Source: Zizania palustris (lineage: Eukaryota; Streptophyta; Magnoliopsida; Poales; Poaceae). Taken from it: 64,000 nucleotides of DNA. Location: the NCBI GenBank assembly GCA_019279435.1, contig JAAALK010000286.1, forward strand, positions 25,687,931 to 25,751,930, read 5' to 3'. Below the pieces are notes generated by a model. It searched no databases. It saw only the letters and a list, made by a program, of their open reading frames with translations, and was not told where the DNA came from. Each line of letters starts with the position of its first letter. Position 1 is the stretch's first letter. The position numbers and the translations under genes were made by a program. Shown piece after piece: positions 1 through 11,396 of this stretch.

Positions 1-2409
1 ACTTTCAAGAAATAGGAGGGTGCCACATACAAGAAGCGTCAAGCACGCACAGACGATGCCGCAGAGCGCCGTGCAGAGTGGGAGTGAAACTTTTTTGAAT
101 TTATTAATGAGAATCCAAACATAATGCAGGCTGCAGCGGGACAGATAATTGTGCCAGAGGTACGACTTGACGTACCAAGCAGTGTTGGCTCAATACAAGA
201 AAAATTTGTTGTAAATTATATCAAAGATAACACACCATGCATGCTGCATGTACCGATAGGGCGCAAAGGCCATTTCCAAGAGGTTGCATGAGGCATTGCT
301 ACGCCTGGGGATTTATTTCACAATCGCCCTATTCTTTGCAGAGTATACCAAGGTTCAGGTCAATGAGATCACCAACGACATATTTATCAATGACCCCTTG
401 GATCTTCCAATGCCTGATGAGGGGATTGAGACAATCGAAGATGCGCTGAATAACTTTGTCATATGAGTGAGCCGAGATATCAAATTACTGCATACAAGTT
501 CTCAGAGTAAATCACCTATTGTCTCATCGCAATCCCCCACATATCCTTCATCTCACGATGTGCAAAATATAGGATCTTTATCACCTGTTGATGAGCGTGA
601 GATAGAGGAAGAGGCAGAGAAGGAGTCAGTGCCCGATAAAGTGGCAGAAGTGACAGAACCTAAACTAGCCGAGCCTGATCAAGTGGAAGATTCAGTTCCA
701 ACGGCCGAGCCTGATCAAATGCCACTCCTAGTTCCGGTCGAGCCTCAAGTAATAGAGCCAGTGTTATTGCATGAGCCCACTGAGCCCAACACTAAAGTGC
801 AAGAGCCTCTGCCAGTGCTAGTGGCCAAGCCTGAAAAACAATATGCACGCCCAAAGCCTGCAATCCACAAGACAATTGTTCAAGCTGGGCAGTGTTCTGC
901 GCCGAAATCTGAAATGCTTAAATTTTTTACTACTATGGGGCAAACACGTTCTACGCCCGTAGAGGCTCCCTTAAAGGCTCTAGTACAAAAGCAGGTGGGC
1001 TCACTTTCTGTTAATAAATGGACCTACGGAGACAAGGATTATATCGAATACAAACCAGACAAACCATTATTACCCCAACGAGTACTTAAGAGTATGTCCT
1101 AGCAGATGAAAACATTTCATGACTAGTACCTCGAAGCGTCTTCGTTAGGAGTTACACAAATAGAAGTGAAGGTTCCAAAAGAAATATTCAACTGCCCAGA
1201 GTTTACTCTTGCACTATTTTTCGACGACTTCCATCAGATGTTCCGTCTGAAGCGAACCGACATCACACGCATGATGCTCTGGTGCCTGTAAGTACTTTTT
1301 ACTTTGTCAATACAAAGCAAAAATCAATAATGTCTTATATTGACTATTGTTTCATGACATATGCAATTTGAATTCATGTTGTGACACGTCTAATAAATAT
1401 GGGTACTTGAACCCATCATTGATAAGTCAAAGTACACTGAACCCAGTACTAAACCGGAACGATGACAAGTACTGGACTACAGGTCGGAAAAAGTTTCAAA
1501 AGAAGATGTTCAATAAAGACCAAGACACACTTAAGAAGAGTAAAAGGAATTGTGCCGCGTTGTATATTGCGCAATGCATGTTTCAATGGAGGGACAGAGA
1601 AATAATAAGTAGGGCATATAACTTTAAGTAAGTATACCCACTATATCCACTTAATCACGTTTTATCGATTATGAAACTAACATAATCATATATTACTTCT
1701 TTCGATAGTGATCATTGGATTGCACTTCTGATATACCCGAAGAACTCAAGGGTTTATGTGCTCAACTCTCTCGACAAACCCAAAAAAGAATATCAATATA
1801 TATTAAATGTTATTCAGAGTGCATACAAATATTACGTGGAAAGGTTAGTTGGCCCACATGATCCACAGAGGCCGAAAGATATGCATATCAGAACCAACTA
1901 TCCGGTAACATTATATTTTAAAATTTCTTAATTCAATTGATAAAGACAAACTATATATCGTTCTAACTTTGTCTATTTTGAAGTGTCACAAACAATCTCC
2001 TAGTTCGGTGCATTGCGGGTATTATACTTGTGATTTCATGAGCAATGACTTAGGAAAGTTTGCGCGGACAGTATCTGAGGATACTAAAGAAGTAAGTTGA
2101 TTTATTATGTGTTAATCTAATATAACTTGCAATGTATGTACTTATATGTTACGTATGCAGGCATCAGGTCCATCAACCATTGCCGAGAAGAGCCAACTCT
2201 CAGAATTAATAATGTATGGAATCGTATCAAGGATGTGCCACTTCACGATGCATGAATTTCTTCATGAGCGTGGAGTATTCTTCGATCCTAAGGGTGAAGT
2301 GGCTAAGCATCCAACTCCGTATGATTGGGCTAGAAGAACTAAAAGGCAAGTACAACTAATCGCTAAGAATTTTGAAGCTGAGAAGCAAAAAAAGATGCGC
2401 AAGATGTGA
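1..2409 (+). pseudogene. CACTA-associated Ulp1-like (C48) cysteine protease ORF, decayed
   Basis: This is a multi-exon ORF of the type carried as a second gene by plant CACTA elements. Exons can be read at about 284-1102, about 1138-1290, about 1365-1627, 1709-1904, 1984-2091 and 2161-2409, with GT-AG borders such as GTAAGT at 1628 and 2092. The C48 signature is split over the exons: His in DHWIALLIYP (about 1712), then Gln and Cys in CHKQSP...HCGYYTC (1984-2040). The position that is normally Asp in the VLDSL motif reads Asn (VLNSL, about 1755). In-frame stops occur at 464 (TGA), 1100 and 1123 (TAG), and an upstream frame has TGA near 290. A Glu/Pro-rich linker occupies 590-870. The protein would be a SUMO/ubiquitin-like protease relative, but the copy is dead. 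The start lies outside the window. Confidence 0.75.
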
Positions 2410-2786
2410 GTTGGCCTTCCGAGAAGAAACATTAAACAAAATAATCATGTATACTACTGTGGATGGATGTGTGGAGTTGTGAATACAAGTTGTGAATCTT
2501 GAGGGTGAACAATTGTTAATTTTGAAGTTCCGATGATGAGATGTAAACTTTGTAAACTTGATTTGTGATAAATGTGAACTTTAGAAATTGATCGAGGTGT
2601 TTGGAGCGATCAATTAGGCTAGGTTTCAATTTTATTTTTATCGTACTATAAAGAGGGGTTGCATCTTGGTTATGAGTTGATTTTCAAGTGCCAATTTGCA
2701 TTGCATATAGTAGCTTTTGATCATGTGTGGTTTTTGCAAAAGTTACAAAATTGGAAAATTTATTGAAACTACAAAATTGCACCCTT
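2410..2786. other. CACTA non-coding tail before the Sirevirus A insertion
   Basis: AT-rich sequence following the protease ORF. No gene, tRNA or clear repeat is seen. It ends in CCCTT (2782-2786), the presumed left target site of Sirevirus A. The matching right copy is not present because the 3' LTR of A is truncated. Confidence 0.6.
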
Positions 2787-4660
2787 TGAGGAGCCATGCT
2801 GAATAGCGTGGGCCTCATGGCTCCAGAAGTGATGAGTCATTGTCAACGATAGTCAAAGAGGACTGAAGAAGAGAGGAGATCTGCTGTTTCATGGGTCGCG
2901 TGTGACTCAGGTACACGAGCAGCGAGCGATGGTCGGGCTGAGAGAGCTGTGGAATCAGGCTGGCCCAATCCGAGTACTTGGTGCAAAGTCGGTGGAGGCT
3001 TTGTCAGTTTCGGCGCAAAACTGACAACCATTGATTCTGTATCGGACTGTCCAGAAGAGAAGCCATAGTCGCTACGAAAGCTTAGCTTCTGGATAAGTCA
3101 TCTGTATCTCTAGGCCCACAGTCAGTCAGTCATGTCTGTAAAAACCCTAAGGGGCTGGTGGAATATTCTAGGCCATTGGGCAGCCTATAAATAGGGCCCC
3201 AATCACTAGGGTTAGGTTACCCCTTCTAGAATTCACTTTTCAATCCATTGGGTTATTTTTGCTCCCTGTCTATTCTCTCTCCCCATGTGCGCTGCCAGGC
3301 AATGAGCTTTGTTTCTTCCTGAGATTCATTTGTTTCTTCACTGTTCTGGAAGAGTTTGTTTCGGGTGTTTTTGTGCGAAGCATTTATGTGCGCAACACTT
3401 CATTTAATGTCTTTGCTGTTGTGTGCATGCGGTTAATTTATTCTCTGAGAAGAAGCTTCTCTGTTGCTGTGATTTGTTCTTCACGAGCATTACTAGTTCT
3501 TGTTGTTTGCAAGTAGTACTATTCAACTGTAGCAACAGTACACTAGTACTCTAGCCTTGCTTTTTCCTGCATAGCTTTTTGATCGAGTTGACAGGGCTAA
3601 AGTCTCTTTTCTGGTTGTTTCTAGCGAAGCCCCTTCTCTATGATTCGAAGTCCCTCAGCTTCGTGAGGCAGGCTTCGATCTGACATCCTCGAGGGCTTCA
3701 CTTGAACTTCGAACTTCATTTTGTGTACTGCGTTGCTAGCTTCGAAGTACTTTTTTGAACTGTCAGCGTATCATACTTCGAACGTCTGTGCGACGGTACT
3801 CGGACTTGAGCTCTTCGAAGTCCATACTTCGACAGGTTTCGAAGTTGGCTTCGAAGCTTGTCTTTCTGTTAGACTTCGCTCGACGTGAGTTCCTTATTGC
3901 TGTCATTTTCGAAGGTCACTGTGTGTGTGTGTTCGGAGTTTGTCTTTCGAAGTTAATCCTCTGAACGATGGTCTCAACTTCGGTTGTCATACCTCGACCA
4001 AGCTAGCTTCGAAGTTTGAGTGTAGGCTTCGATTTGATCTTTTTGCCGTGTGTTGGGCTTCGCTACTCTTTCGAAGGTTGTTTTTCTGTGAGCTTGTTCG
4101 AAGCTTTCTGTTCGAAGTTTAGCCTTCGAAGTACATTGTTCGAACCTAGCTTCGACTCTGCCATACTTTGCTCCGAAGCATACTTCGCACTTTGTTACTC
4201 AAACTAGGATAGACAACCAACCTTCGACACTCTCACAACAGCCTTCGGCAGGCTTCGCAACTAACCTCCGAAGCAGGCTTCGTCACCAACCTCCGAAGCA
4301 GGCTTCGACACAGCGAAGCAGGCTTCAACACAAGTGCAGCAGGCTTCGCCAATTTTCGAACAGGAGATAAATCTGAACAGTAACATCTCATCTCACTTCA
4401 TATATACTTAGATCAGCTGTTGAGAAGTTTGACTTGCCATGTCTAGTATATTTTGATTATCTGCCTAGTAGCACTGCTTTGGTAGTTCTCTGTTTAACAT
4501 CAGTTGTTTCTAGGCTAGATACCCGTAGACTTAGGCAATCTGTTCATACTCTGCTGTTTAGTCTTTTGAGGTGCGTTGGGTATTGGGATCAGGCCATATA
4601 TTCGAAAGAATTTTTAAGGCGCCCATTCACCCCCCTCTGGTCGCTACTTTCGGTCCTACA
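2787..4660 (+). repeat. Sirevirus A 5' LTR (1,874 bp)
   Basis: Begins TGAGGAGCCATGC and ends CGGTCCTACA directly before the PBS. A TATA box (TATAAATA) is at 3186-3193. About 16 TTCGAA palindromes lie in 3640-4370, followed by repeats of the dyad CGAAGCAGGCTTCG (4269-4282, 4294-4307). Compared with its 3' partner it lacks 120 bp (between two GAGAGAGCTG copies) and 48 bp (between two CTGTAAAAA copies). Confidence 0.95.
3186..3193 (+). promoter_or_regulatory. TATA box of Sirevirus A 5' LTR
   Basis: TATAAATA in the context CAGCCTATAAATAGGGCCCC. The same box is conserved at 24324 (A 3' LTR), 42051 and 51306 (B LTRs) and 61340 (D), which supports it as the core promoter of the family. Confidence 0.8.
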
Positions 4661-4678
4661 AGTGGTGTCAGAGATTGG
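4661..4678 (+). other. Primer binding site, Sirevirus A
   Basis: AGTGGTGTCAGAGATTGG follows the LTR directly. It corresponds to AGTGGTATCAGAGC in copies B and D, complementary to the 3' end of initiator Met tRNA. Copy A has a G for A substitution (GTGTC) and an altered GAGATT, so priming would be impaired. Confidence 0.85.
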
Positions 4679-4724
4679 TTAGGGTTTTTCCATCCTTAAC
4701 CGGTTCTAAACCCCAGTAGTGACC

Positions 4725-6762
4725 ATGACATCTCCTGTCAAGGTCCCATCCTTGGAAGCCTATGGCTATAACTATTGGAAGACTCGCATGCGAGCCTATC
4801 TCATGAGCCAGGGTTCGGACATTTGGGACATTTGCGTTCACACCACGTGGTGATCCAGGACACTTCATCGCCGACTGACCCAAGCGCAATGGCCACAAGA
4901 AGGGCACCGGTGGAGGCTTCCACGACTCCGGCAAGCACGCGAGCTCCTCCTTCAACAAGGGCAAGCCGAAGACCAGATTCTTCAAGAAGGCCCTAAAGGA
5001 CTACCGGCGAGAGAACAAGAAGCGTGACAAGGCCTTCTTCGCCGAGATGGAGAAGAGCTACTCCAAGCAGTCCACGTCTTCTTCCTCTTCATGAAGCTCA
5101 AGCGATGATGAGATCATCATTAGGAAGGGGAAGGACAAGGACGATCCGGCGGGCCTTTGCTTCATGGCCTTCGGGGACAGACCAAAGAGCCGCTCACATC
5201 AGCGCCGAAGATCTCGCAAGAGCTTCTGTTCAATGGCTCTTGGGGATAAGGAAGAAAAGAGCTCCTCCGACGACTCCAACGATGACAACGAAAAGGTATC
5301 ATCCTATGAACGCGAAATCGTTGATTTACTTGAAAGCAATCATCAGGAGTTGAAATATCGAGAAAAACTGCTTAGGGGGGCCAAGAAGAGGATAGATGAG
5401 TTAGAGAGTGAGCTTTCCATAGCCAATGGCAGAATTGAGAGTCTATCTTCTTCCCCTTTCTTGGGTGATAGCAGTGAGTGCTCGAAGTGTGAGGTGCTTC
5501 TGTGTGACTTGTCGACTTTGAAGTCCAAGTACATAGAAAGGGTTGATGAGAGGGACGCTTTGGCCACTGAGCTTGAAAGCGCTCAATAGGAGCTGAAAGA
5601 TGCTCAAGCCACAGTCATCGCACCATGTGTTGATTGCCCATCTCATCTAGCTGCCTTAGTTGAGCTGAAATCCAAGGGCGATGAACATTTGGGTGATTTG
5701 GAGAGGTTGAGAGCTGAGCTTGCGCAGACTAGGCTAGAGCTTGAGACATTATCAGTTCCACCCACTGTCTATGAGAACTGCCTGTCTCTTAGACTTGAGT
5801 TAATCAAGCTAAAAGCCGAGAAGTCTGTCCAGGTTGATAGCGAGTGTGAGACCTGCTTGTCTCAGGTGGAGGTACTAGCTTCCTTGAGAGAGGAGCTAGC
5901 TGATTCTCAGAATGAGAACTTTTACCTCCGTTCAATCCTGAGTTGGATCAGTGCTAGAGAGCCACAGCTCGGCATGATGATCCAACAGTTCAAGAGGCAG
6001 GATGGGTTTGGGGTAGGTTACACCTACACCAAGGCTGACTTTGAGAGTGCCATTAGCCGGGCAGTGGAGTGGAGTAAAATGACTCCTGAGCAGAGATATC
6101 CCAAGACCCATTATACTGAGTCCTCCCAGGCTTGTCAGCCCAAGGGTGGAGTAATCAATGAACCACCAAAAGCTCCACCCAAGAAACCTATCTGGGTTCC
6201 AAAGCCCAAACACCTCCACACTTCTCTTGACTCTCTTCCTGGATCATCTCAGCCCAAAAAGATTACACCGAACACCACTAAGACCAAGAATCCCTAGCCT
6301 CAACCACACCCCAAGAAGCCCACCAATCATTGTGAGTATTGTGAGCGAGACGGGCATCTTGCGGAGTTTTGCTTCAGGAGGAAGCGGGTTGAGAGAGCAG
6401 AGAGGGCTCGTGGTGGTCGGGAGCAGTTCTACCAGCAGGGTGGTAGACTGCGTGTTCCTCGACGCGGGGAGAGGCTGGAGGCCAGGCCGCGTCGTGTAGG
6501 TGGTGGTAGAGGAGACAACTTTGGTGCCCGTGCTCCAGTTGGTGGTGGTCGTTCCGGTAGAGCTCCAAGCCATTTTGGCTATGGTCCTGGACCTCATGGG
6601 CGAGGTTCTAGGGAGAACCGTGGACCGCGCTTTGAGCCGCGTTTTGGTCCAAACTATTTTGATGGTTTTCGCTTTCCATCTTTTGAGCAAATGGCTCGAC
6701 ACTGGTTTAGCTCTTTTGCTAAACCTGGTGTCGGACCATTTGCTCCCACTTACAGCCACTAA
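4725..6762 (+). pseudogene. gag: Sirevirus A gag, internally deleted
   Basis: Structural capsid/nucleocapsid gene. ATG at 4725 starts the family's N-terminus (EAYGYNYWKTRMRAYLM), then the frame meets TGA at 4851, exactly at a deletion junction. Relative to copy B about 713 bp are missing, removing most of the capsid (UBN2-like) domain and the first half of zinc knuckle 1; the break shares only GT with both sides. Further stops are TGA at about 5091, TAG at 5587 and TAG at 6296. What remains is the Ser/Asp/Glu-rich segment, a long coiled coil (about 5290-5990), a second zinc knuckle CEYCERDGHLAEFC (6331-6372) and an Arg/Gly-rich tail ending in TAA at 6760-6762. Pol overlaps the gag end in the -1 frame. 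Confidence 0.9.
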
Positions 6763-9700
6763 TTGTGCAGGATCTGGGACTGGAGGACGTTTGGATTATG
6801 GACTCAGGATGCTCTCGCCACATGACGGGACATCGCAGATGGTTCTCCAGTCTCACTCCCCCGAGCTCCAAAGAGTACATCACATTCGGGAACAGTGGTC
6901 AAGGGAAAGTGAGTGGCATTGGCTCAATTCGCATTTCAGACCATTTTTCTTTAAAGAACGTTGCTTTGGTTAAAAATTTGAACTTCAATTTTATTTCTGT
7001 TTCGCAACTTCTTGAGGATGGGTTGGAAGTGCGTTTTAAGAAGGGAAATTCTTGTGTGTTTGATTCTAAAGGATCTTTGATTTGCCAGATTTTACCATTT
7101 GGTAAAGTTTTTCGAATTGACTTCTCTAGTTCTTTTGGCCCTTCTCGTTGTTTGATAGCTGGATCTTCTTCTGAGCTCTGGAAGTGGCATAGGAGGTTAG
7201 GCTATTTGAGTTTTGATCTGCTAGTCAGGTTAAGCTCTATGGACCTCATCCGAGGATTGCCCAAGCTTAAAATGGAGAAAGATCTAGTTTGTCATCCCTG
7301 TCGTCATGGGAAAATGGTTGCCGCTTCTCACTCACCTGTGACTCAGGTGATGACTTCATATCCAGGCGAGCTTTTACACTTGGACACTGTCGGTCCAGCT
7401 CGGGTACGCTCAGTCGGTGGGAAGTGGTACGCGCTTGTCATTGTTGATGACTTCTCTCGATTCTCGTGGGTTTTCTTTTTGGAGTCTAAGGATGAAACTT
7501 TTCAGTTTGTTCATGACCTGATTTTGAAGCTGAAGAATGAGAACAATGGTCGGATGCGATCAATTCACTCCGACAAGGGCTCTGAGTTCAAGAACTCTCA
7601 GTTCATCAGCTTCTGTAGTGATCAAGGTCTTGACCATCAGTTTTCTTCTCCTTACACTCCCCCACAAAACGGCGTTGTGGAACGAAAGAACCGCACGCTA
7701 GTCGAGATGGCCAGGACGATGCTCGATGAGCACAGGACTCCTAGGCGTTTTTGGGCTAAAGCCATGAATACAGCTTGCTATCTGGCCAACCGCATTTTTC
7801 TTAGAGCTTACCTTGGTAAGACATCATATGAACTGCAATTTGGCAGACAGCCCAAGGTGAGCCACTTGCGAGCGTTTGGTTGCAAGTGCTTTGTGCTCAA
7901 GAACGGAGGGCATTTGGACAAGTTTGAGTCTCATTGCTGGGATGGTGTTTTTCTTTGATATGCATTGCATTCTCGAGGTTTCCGTGTTTGGAAACTCGAA
8001 ACCCAGTAGCTTGTCGAGACTTGCGAAGTTTCATTTGATGAGTCCTTGCCTTCTTTGACTCCTTCTTTTGAGCCTTCTGGTGATGATGAGCTCGGAGAGT
8101 CCATCTTCGAGGAAGATGAGGATACTCCAGCTGCTGATGAGGGTGGGCCTTCTGCACCCCCTGTAGAGCCCACACCTTCTGAGATTTCGACTGAGGATGA
8201 GGGTGGACCTCTGATCACTTCTTCCACTATGATCGAGCCCCCTCAGTCGAGTCCAGAGGTGCCAGCTACTGACTCTGGTGAGGTGACTTCAGATCACCAG
8301 GGAACCCGAGCAGTTCAGCGTGACCATCCCTCAGAGCTCATCATCAGTGATTTGACTGAAAGGACTCCGCATTCACCTACCTCTCTTGTTGTGTTTGCTG
8401 AATCTGCTTTTGTTGCATCTTTTGAGCCCAAAGATGTTTCTCATGCTCTTTCTGATTCAAATTGGATTAATGCCATGCAAGAAGAGCTTGAGAATTTTGT
8501 CTGTAATCGGGTTTGGACACTAGTTGAGCCGCCACTAGGATGCAACCCCATAGGCACCAAGTGGGTATTCAAGAACAAACAAGGTGAAGATGGGGTTGTG
8601 GTGCGCAACAAAGATCGACTAGTTGCCCAGGGTTTTTGCCAAAAAGAGGGTATTGATTTTGAAGAAAATTCGCCCCTGTTGCCCGTCTTGAGTCCATTCA
8701 CATTCTCTTAGCTTTTGCCGCTTCAAAGGGTTTTAAGCTTTTTCAAATGGACGTCAAGAGTGCTTTTCTGAATGGGTTCATAGAGGAGGAAGTTTATGTT
8801 AGGCAGCCCCCGGTTTTGAGAACTCTAAGTTTCCTCGACATGTTTTTAAACTACAAAAGACTTTATACGGGTTGAAGCAAGCCCCTAGGGCTTGGTATGA
8901 CCGGTTGAAGCAATTCTTGTTGCGGAAGGGCTTTATGATGGGTTCGGTGGATAAAACTCTCTTCTTGCTCAGAGATGCCTCAGATTTCTTAGTCGCTCAG
9001 ATTTACGTGGACGATATTATCTTTGGCGGTACTACTGATTCTCTTGTGTCCAAGTTTTCTGAGCAGATGCAAAGCGAGTTTGAGATGAGCCTCATGGGTG
9101 AGCTCAAGTACTTCTTAGGGCTCCAGATCAAGCAGACCAAGGACGACACCTTCATCCACCAAGGTAAGTACACTCGTGATATGTTGAAAAAATTTGACTT
9201 TGGTGGTGAATTGAAGCCGCAGATGACCCCGATGGGCAAATCTGGGGGTCTGGACAAAGACGAAAGCGGCGTCAAGGTCAACGAGAGGGAGTTTCGAGGG
9301 ATGATCGGTTCACTGCTGTACTTAACGGCGACAAGACCGGAGATTCAGTTTGCCGTGGGGCTGTGCGCGCGCTTCCAGTCTTCACCTCACGCGTCTCATC
9401 GGCAGGCTGTCAAGCGCATCTTCAGGTACCTCACTTATGCACCTGATCTTGGTCTTTACTATTCAGCATCATCATCTCTTGATTTATCTGGCTTTTCGGA
9501 TGCCGATTTTGGTGGGTGCCGGTTGGATCGCAAGTCGACTTCCGGTACTTGCCAGTTTCTCGGTTCTTCCCTTGTTTCTTGGTCTTCTCGAAAGCAATAT
9601 GGAGTTTCTCTTTCGACCACTGAGGCTGAGTATGTGGCTGCTGCTCACAATTGGTTTGGATGATTTCCACTCTGCGAGATTTTGGGTTGTTCTTTCCTAC

Positions 9701-9944
9701 CAGGGTTCCATTGTTTTGCGACAGCACCAGTGCTATTAGTGTAGGGAAAAACCCTTGTCTCCATTCAAAAACTAAACACATTGATGTGCGCTTTCACTTT
9801 CTGAGGGATCAATATGAGAAAGGTGTCATTAACCTTGTTCATGTTGATACCCATCATCAGTTGGCTGACATTTTCACCAACCCCCTAGATCAGTCTACCT
9901 TTGAGCGTTTACGAGGGGATTTGGGTGTTGTGTATCTTTTCTAG
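6723..9944 (+). pseudogene. pol: Sirevirus A pol (PR-IN-RT-RNase H), broken
   Basis: Order of domains: aspartic protease (WIMDSGCSRHMTGH, about 6793-6834), GAG-preintegrase zinc segment (LWKWHRRLGY, then CHPCRHGKM), integrase core (LLHLDTVGP, SDKGSEF, NGVVERKNRTL), RT (TKWVFKNKQGEDG, FQMDVKSAFLNG, YVDDIIFGG at about 9004) and RNase H (DADFGGCRLDRKSTSG, QLADIFTNPLDQSTF). Domain order PR-IN-RT-RH is diagnostic of Ty1/copia. Lesions: TGA at 7957 where copy B reads Gly; a frameshift near 8672 in RT; another near 8815; a 12-bp loss near 9645 compared with copy B. The conserved integrase DNG reads DKG. The frame is open from 6723 and overlaps gag by about 40 nt. Confidence 0.9.
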
Positions 9945-10614
9945 GATATTATGCGTCAGTTTTCTTTCCTCTTTACTTTTTTTCTTGAGTCTTTGTGTGT
10001 GTATTCATAACTCGCATATTCACATATCACACTTTAGAAATGCTTCTGTTATATGATTGAACTGCTTTACATATTCTAGCTGGTAAATGCTTTTGAATAC
10101 TTGTCATTGATCATGCTTTGGTTCAGTTCACTTGATATGTCTCATATCTGTCATATGCATGGCTTTTACGCTTTCAACTTGAAAAATGATCACCGCTGCT
10201 TCTGGTAACTAGCATGCGTAGGCTGAATGTTCTTGCTATTTGTTACATGCCTTGTAGCTAGTTCCTGATTTAGATGCAAACATGCAACTTGGACATCTTT
10301 CTGCTTTAAAACATCGATATGTGCTATAAAAATGATGAAAAATCAAGAAAAATGAAAATTCCATGCCTTTTTATGCCTACACTTGAAAAGATCCAGGTGG
10401 GTTTGTTTTGTCGCATTGCATTGTTCTGGACTACGTACCATAGCACTTTGGTATGAACTAGGACAGTGCAATGTATGCCAAGACCAATGTCTTAAGCTTC
10501 TGATGGTCCAGTTCTGGCCTAGGCTTGACTTGGTCAGTCAGCATAAGGTTTGACATGCAAATAACCCCTGGCAAAAAAAGGAAAAAGAAAAAGCCTGAAA
10601 ATTGAAATGATAAC
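9945..10614 (+). other. Sirevirus A post-pol non-coding region, part 1
   Basis: No ORF of note. In some Sireviruses an envelope-like gene follows pol; none is seen here. The sequence matches copy B (49427-50095) closely and continues after G1 at 23098. Confidence 0.8.
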
Positions 10615-10619
10615 AAGTT
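10615..10619 (+). repeat. Target site duplication of gypsy G1 (left)
   Basis: AAGTT, repeated exactly at 23093-23097. The empty site CAAGTTTGCTG is preserved in Sirevirus B near 50092. Confidence 0.97.
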
Positions 10620-11389
10620 TGTAACACCTCAATTTTTCAAAACAATAAAAATATTATTAAATTCAATTTCTTGGAATTATTATTTCTGAAAATAACTTTT
10701 AGATCCCTTTTATACCCTTTTGAACTACAACATAGAGTAGATGACCAAATTAGGAGGTGAAACTTTTTGTATATGATCCTAAGGCCAAAAGATAATTTTG
10801 AGGATTTTTATAAATTTTTACCAGCCTTGGAAGTAGCCCTAATCTTTTAATCTATTTTCTGGAATTAATTTTATTCAGAAAAACATTAGAACAGTATTGG
10901 GCCGTTTCCCCCTCCCTTCTCTCTCTCCCGGCCGGCCCAACCCACTCCCACCCGCGCGCGCCTTCTGACCAGTGGAGCCCACCCGTCAGTGAGCCCCTCT
11001 CCTCTCACGCGCGCACCCGACGCCTTGGCCCCACCTGTCGGCGCCAACTTTCTCCCCTCGCGCCCGAGCCCGACCCCACCCGTCAGTCGCCCGTTCGCTC
11101 GCTCGCGTTCGCTGGCTTGTGGCCCCCGCCTGTCAGACCCGTCGTCAACCTCTCGCCACCGCCCCCAAATCCCGCCGGCCGACGACCTCGCCCTCGGATC
11201 CGCCTCGCCAGCCCGCCCCGCATTAATTCGTCGCCATTAATCGGTCCCCCGCGTCGCGCCGACCGTTTCCCCGCTTTAACCCTCGCGTTTATGCCACGGG
11301 ATCACCGCTCCGCGTGCATGGCCGAGCCATCGCCGGCGAGTAAAGGCTCTCTGGCCGGTTTCCTTGCATGCGACCCCCGCCGGTGACCC

Positions 11390-11396
11390 TATTTAA
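11390..11396 (+). promoter_or_regulatory. Putative TATA box of G1 LTR
   Basis: TATTTAA in CCCTATTTAACCCC. G2 has CCTATTTATACC at the equivalent place (about 38485). The shared position in two diverged LTRs supports a core promoter, with transcription starting roughly 30 bp downstream. Not experimentally shown. Confidence 0.55.

Noticed and set aside
1..2409. Host SUMO protease gene
   Set aside because: Several in-frame stops and position inside a CACTA element point to a transposon-borne relic.
2843..3031. Minus-strand frames in the LTR U3 (also at 23813, 50809 and 60831)
   Set aside because: They recur only because the LTR recurs; indels between copies do not respect the frame.
3640..4370. 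CRISPR-like or satellite array
   Set aside because: The TTCGAA repeats have irregular spacing, no fixed spacers and lie within a plant LTR.
4661..4678. tRNA gene fragments at the PBS sites
   Set aside because: Only the 3' complement of a Met tRNA is present, as required for priming; no cloverleaf.
9945..10614. Envelope-like ORF after Sirevirus pol
   Set aside because: No open frame of adequate length in A or B, and no signal peptide or transmembrane pattern.
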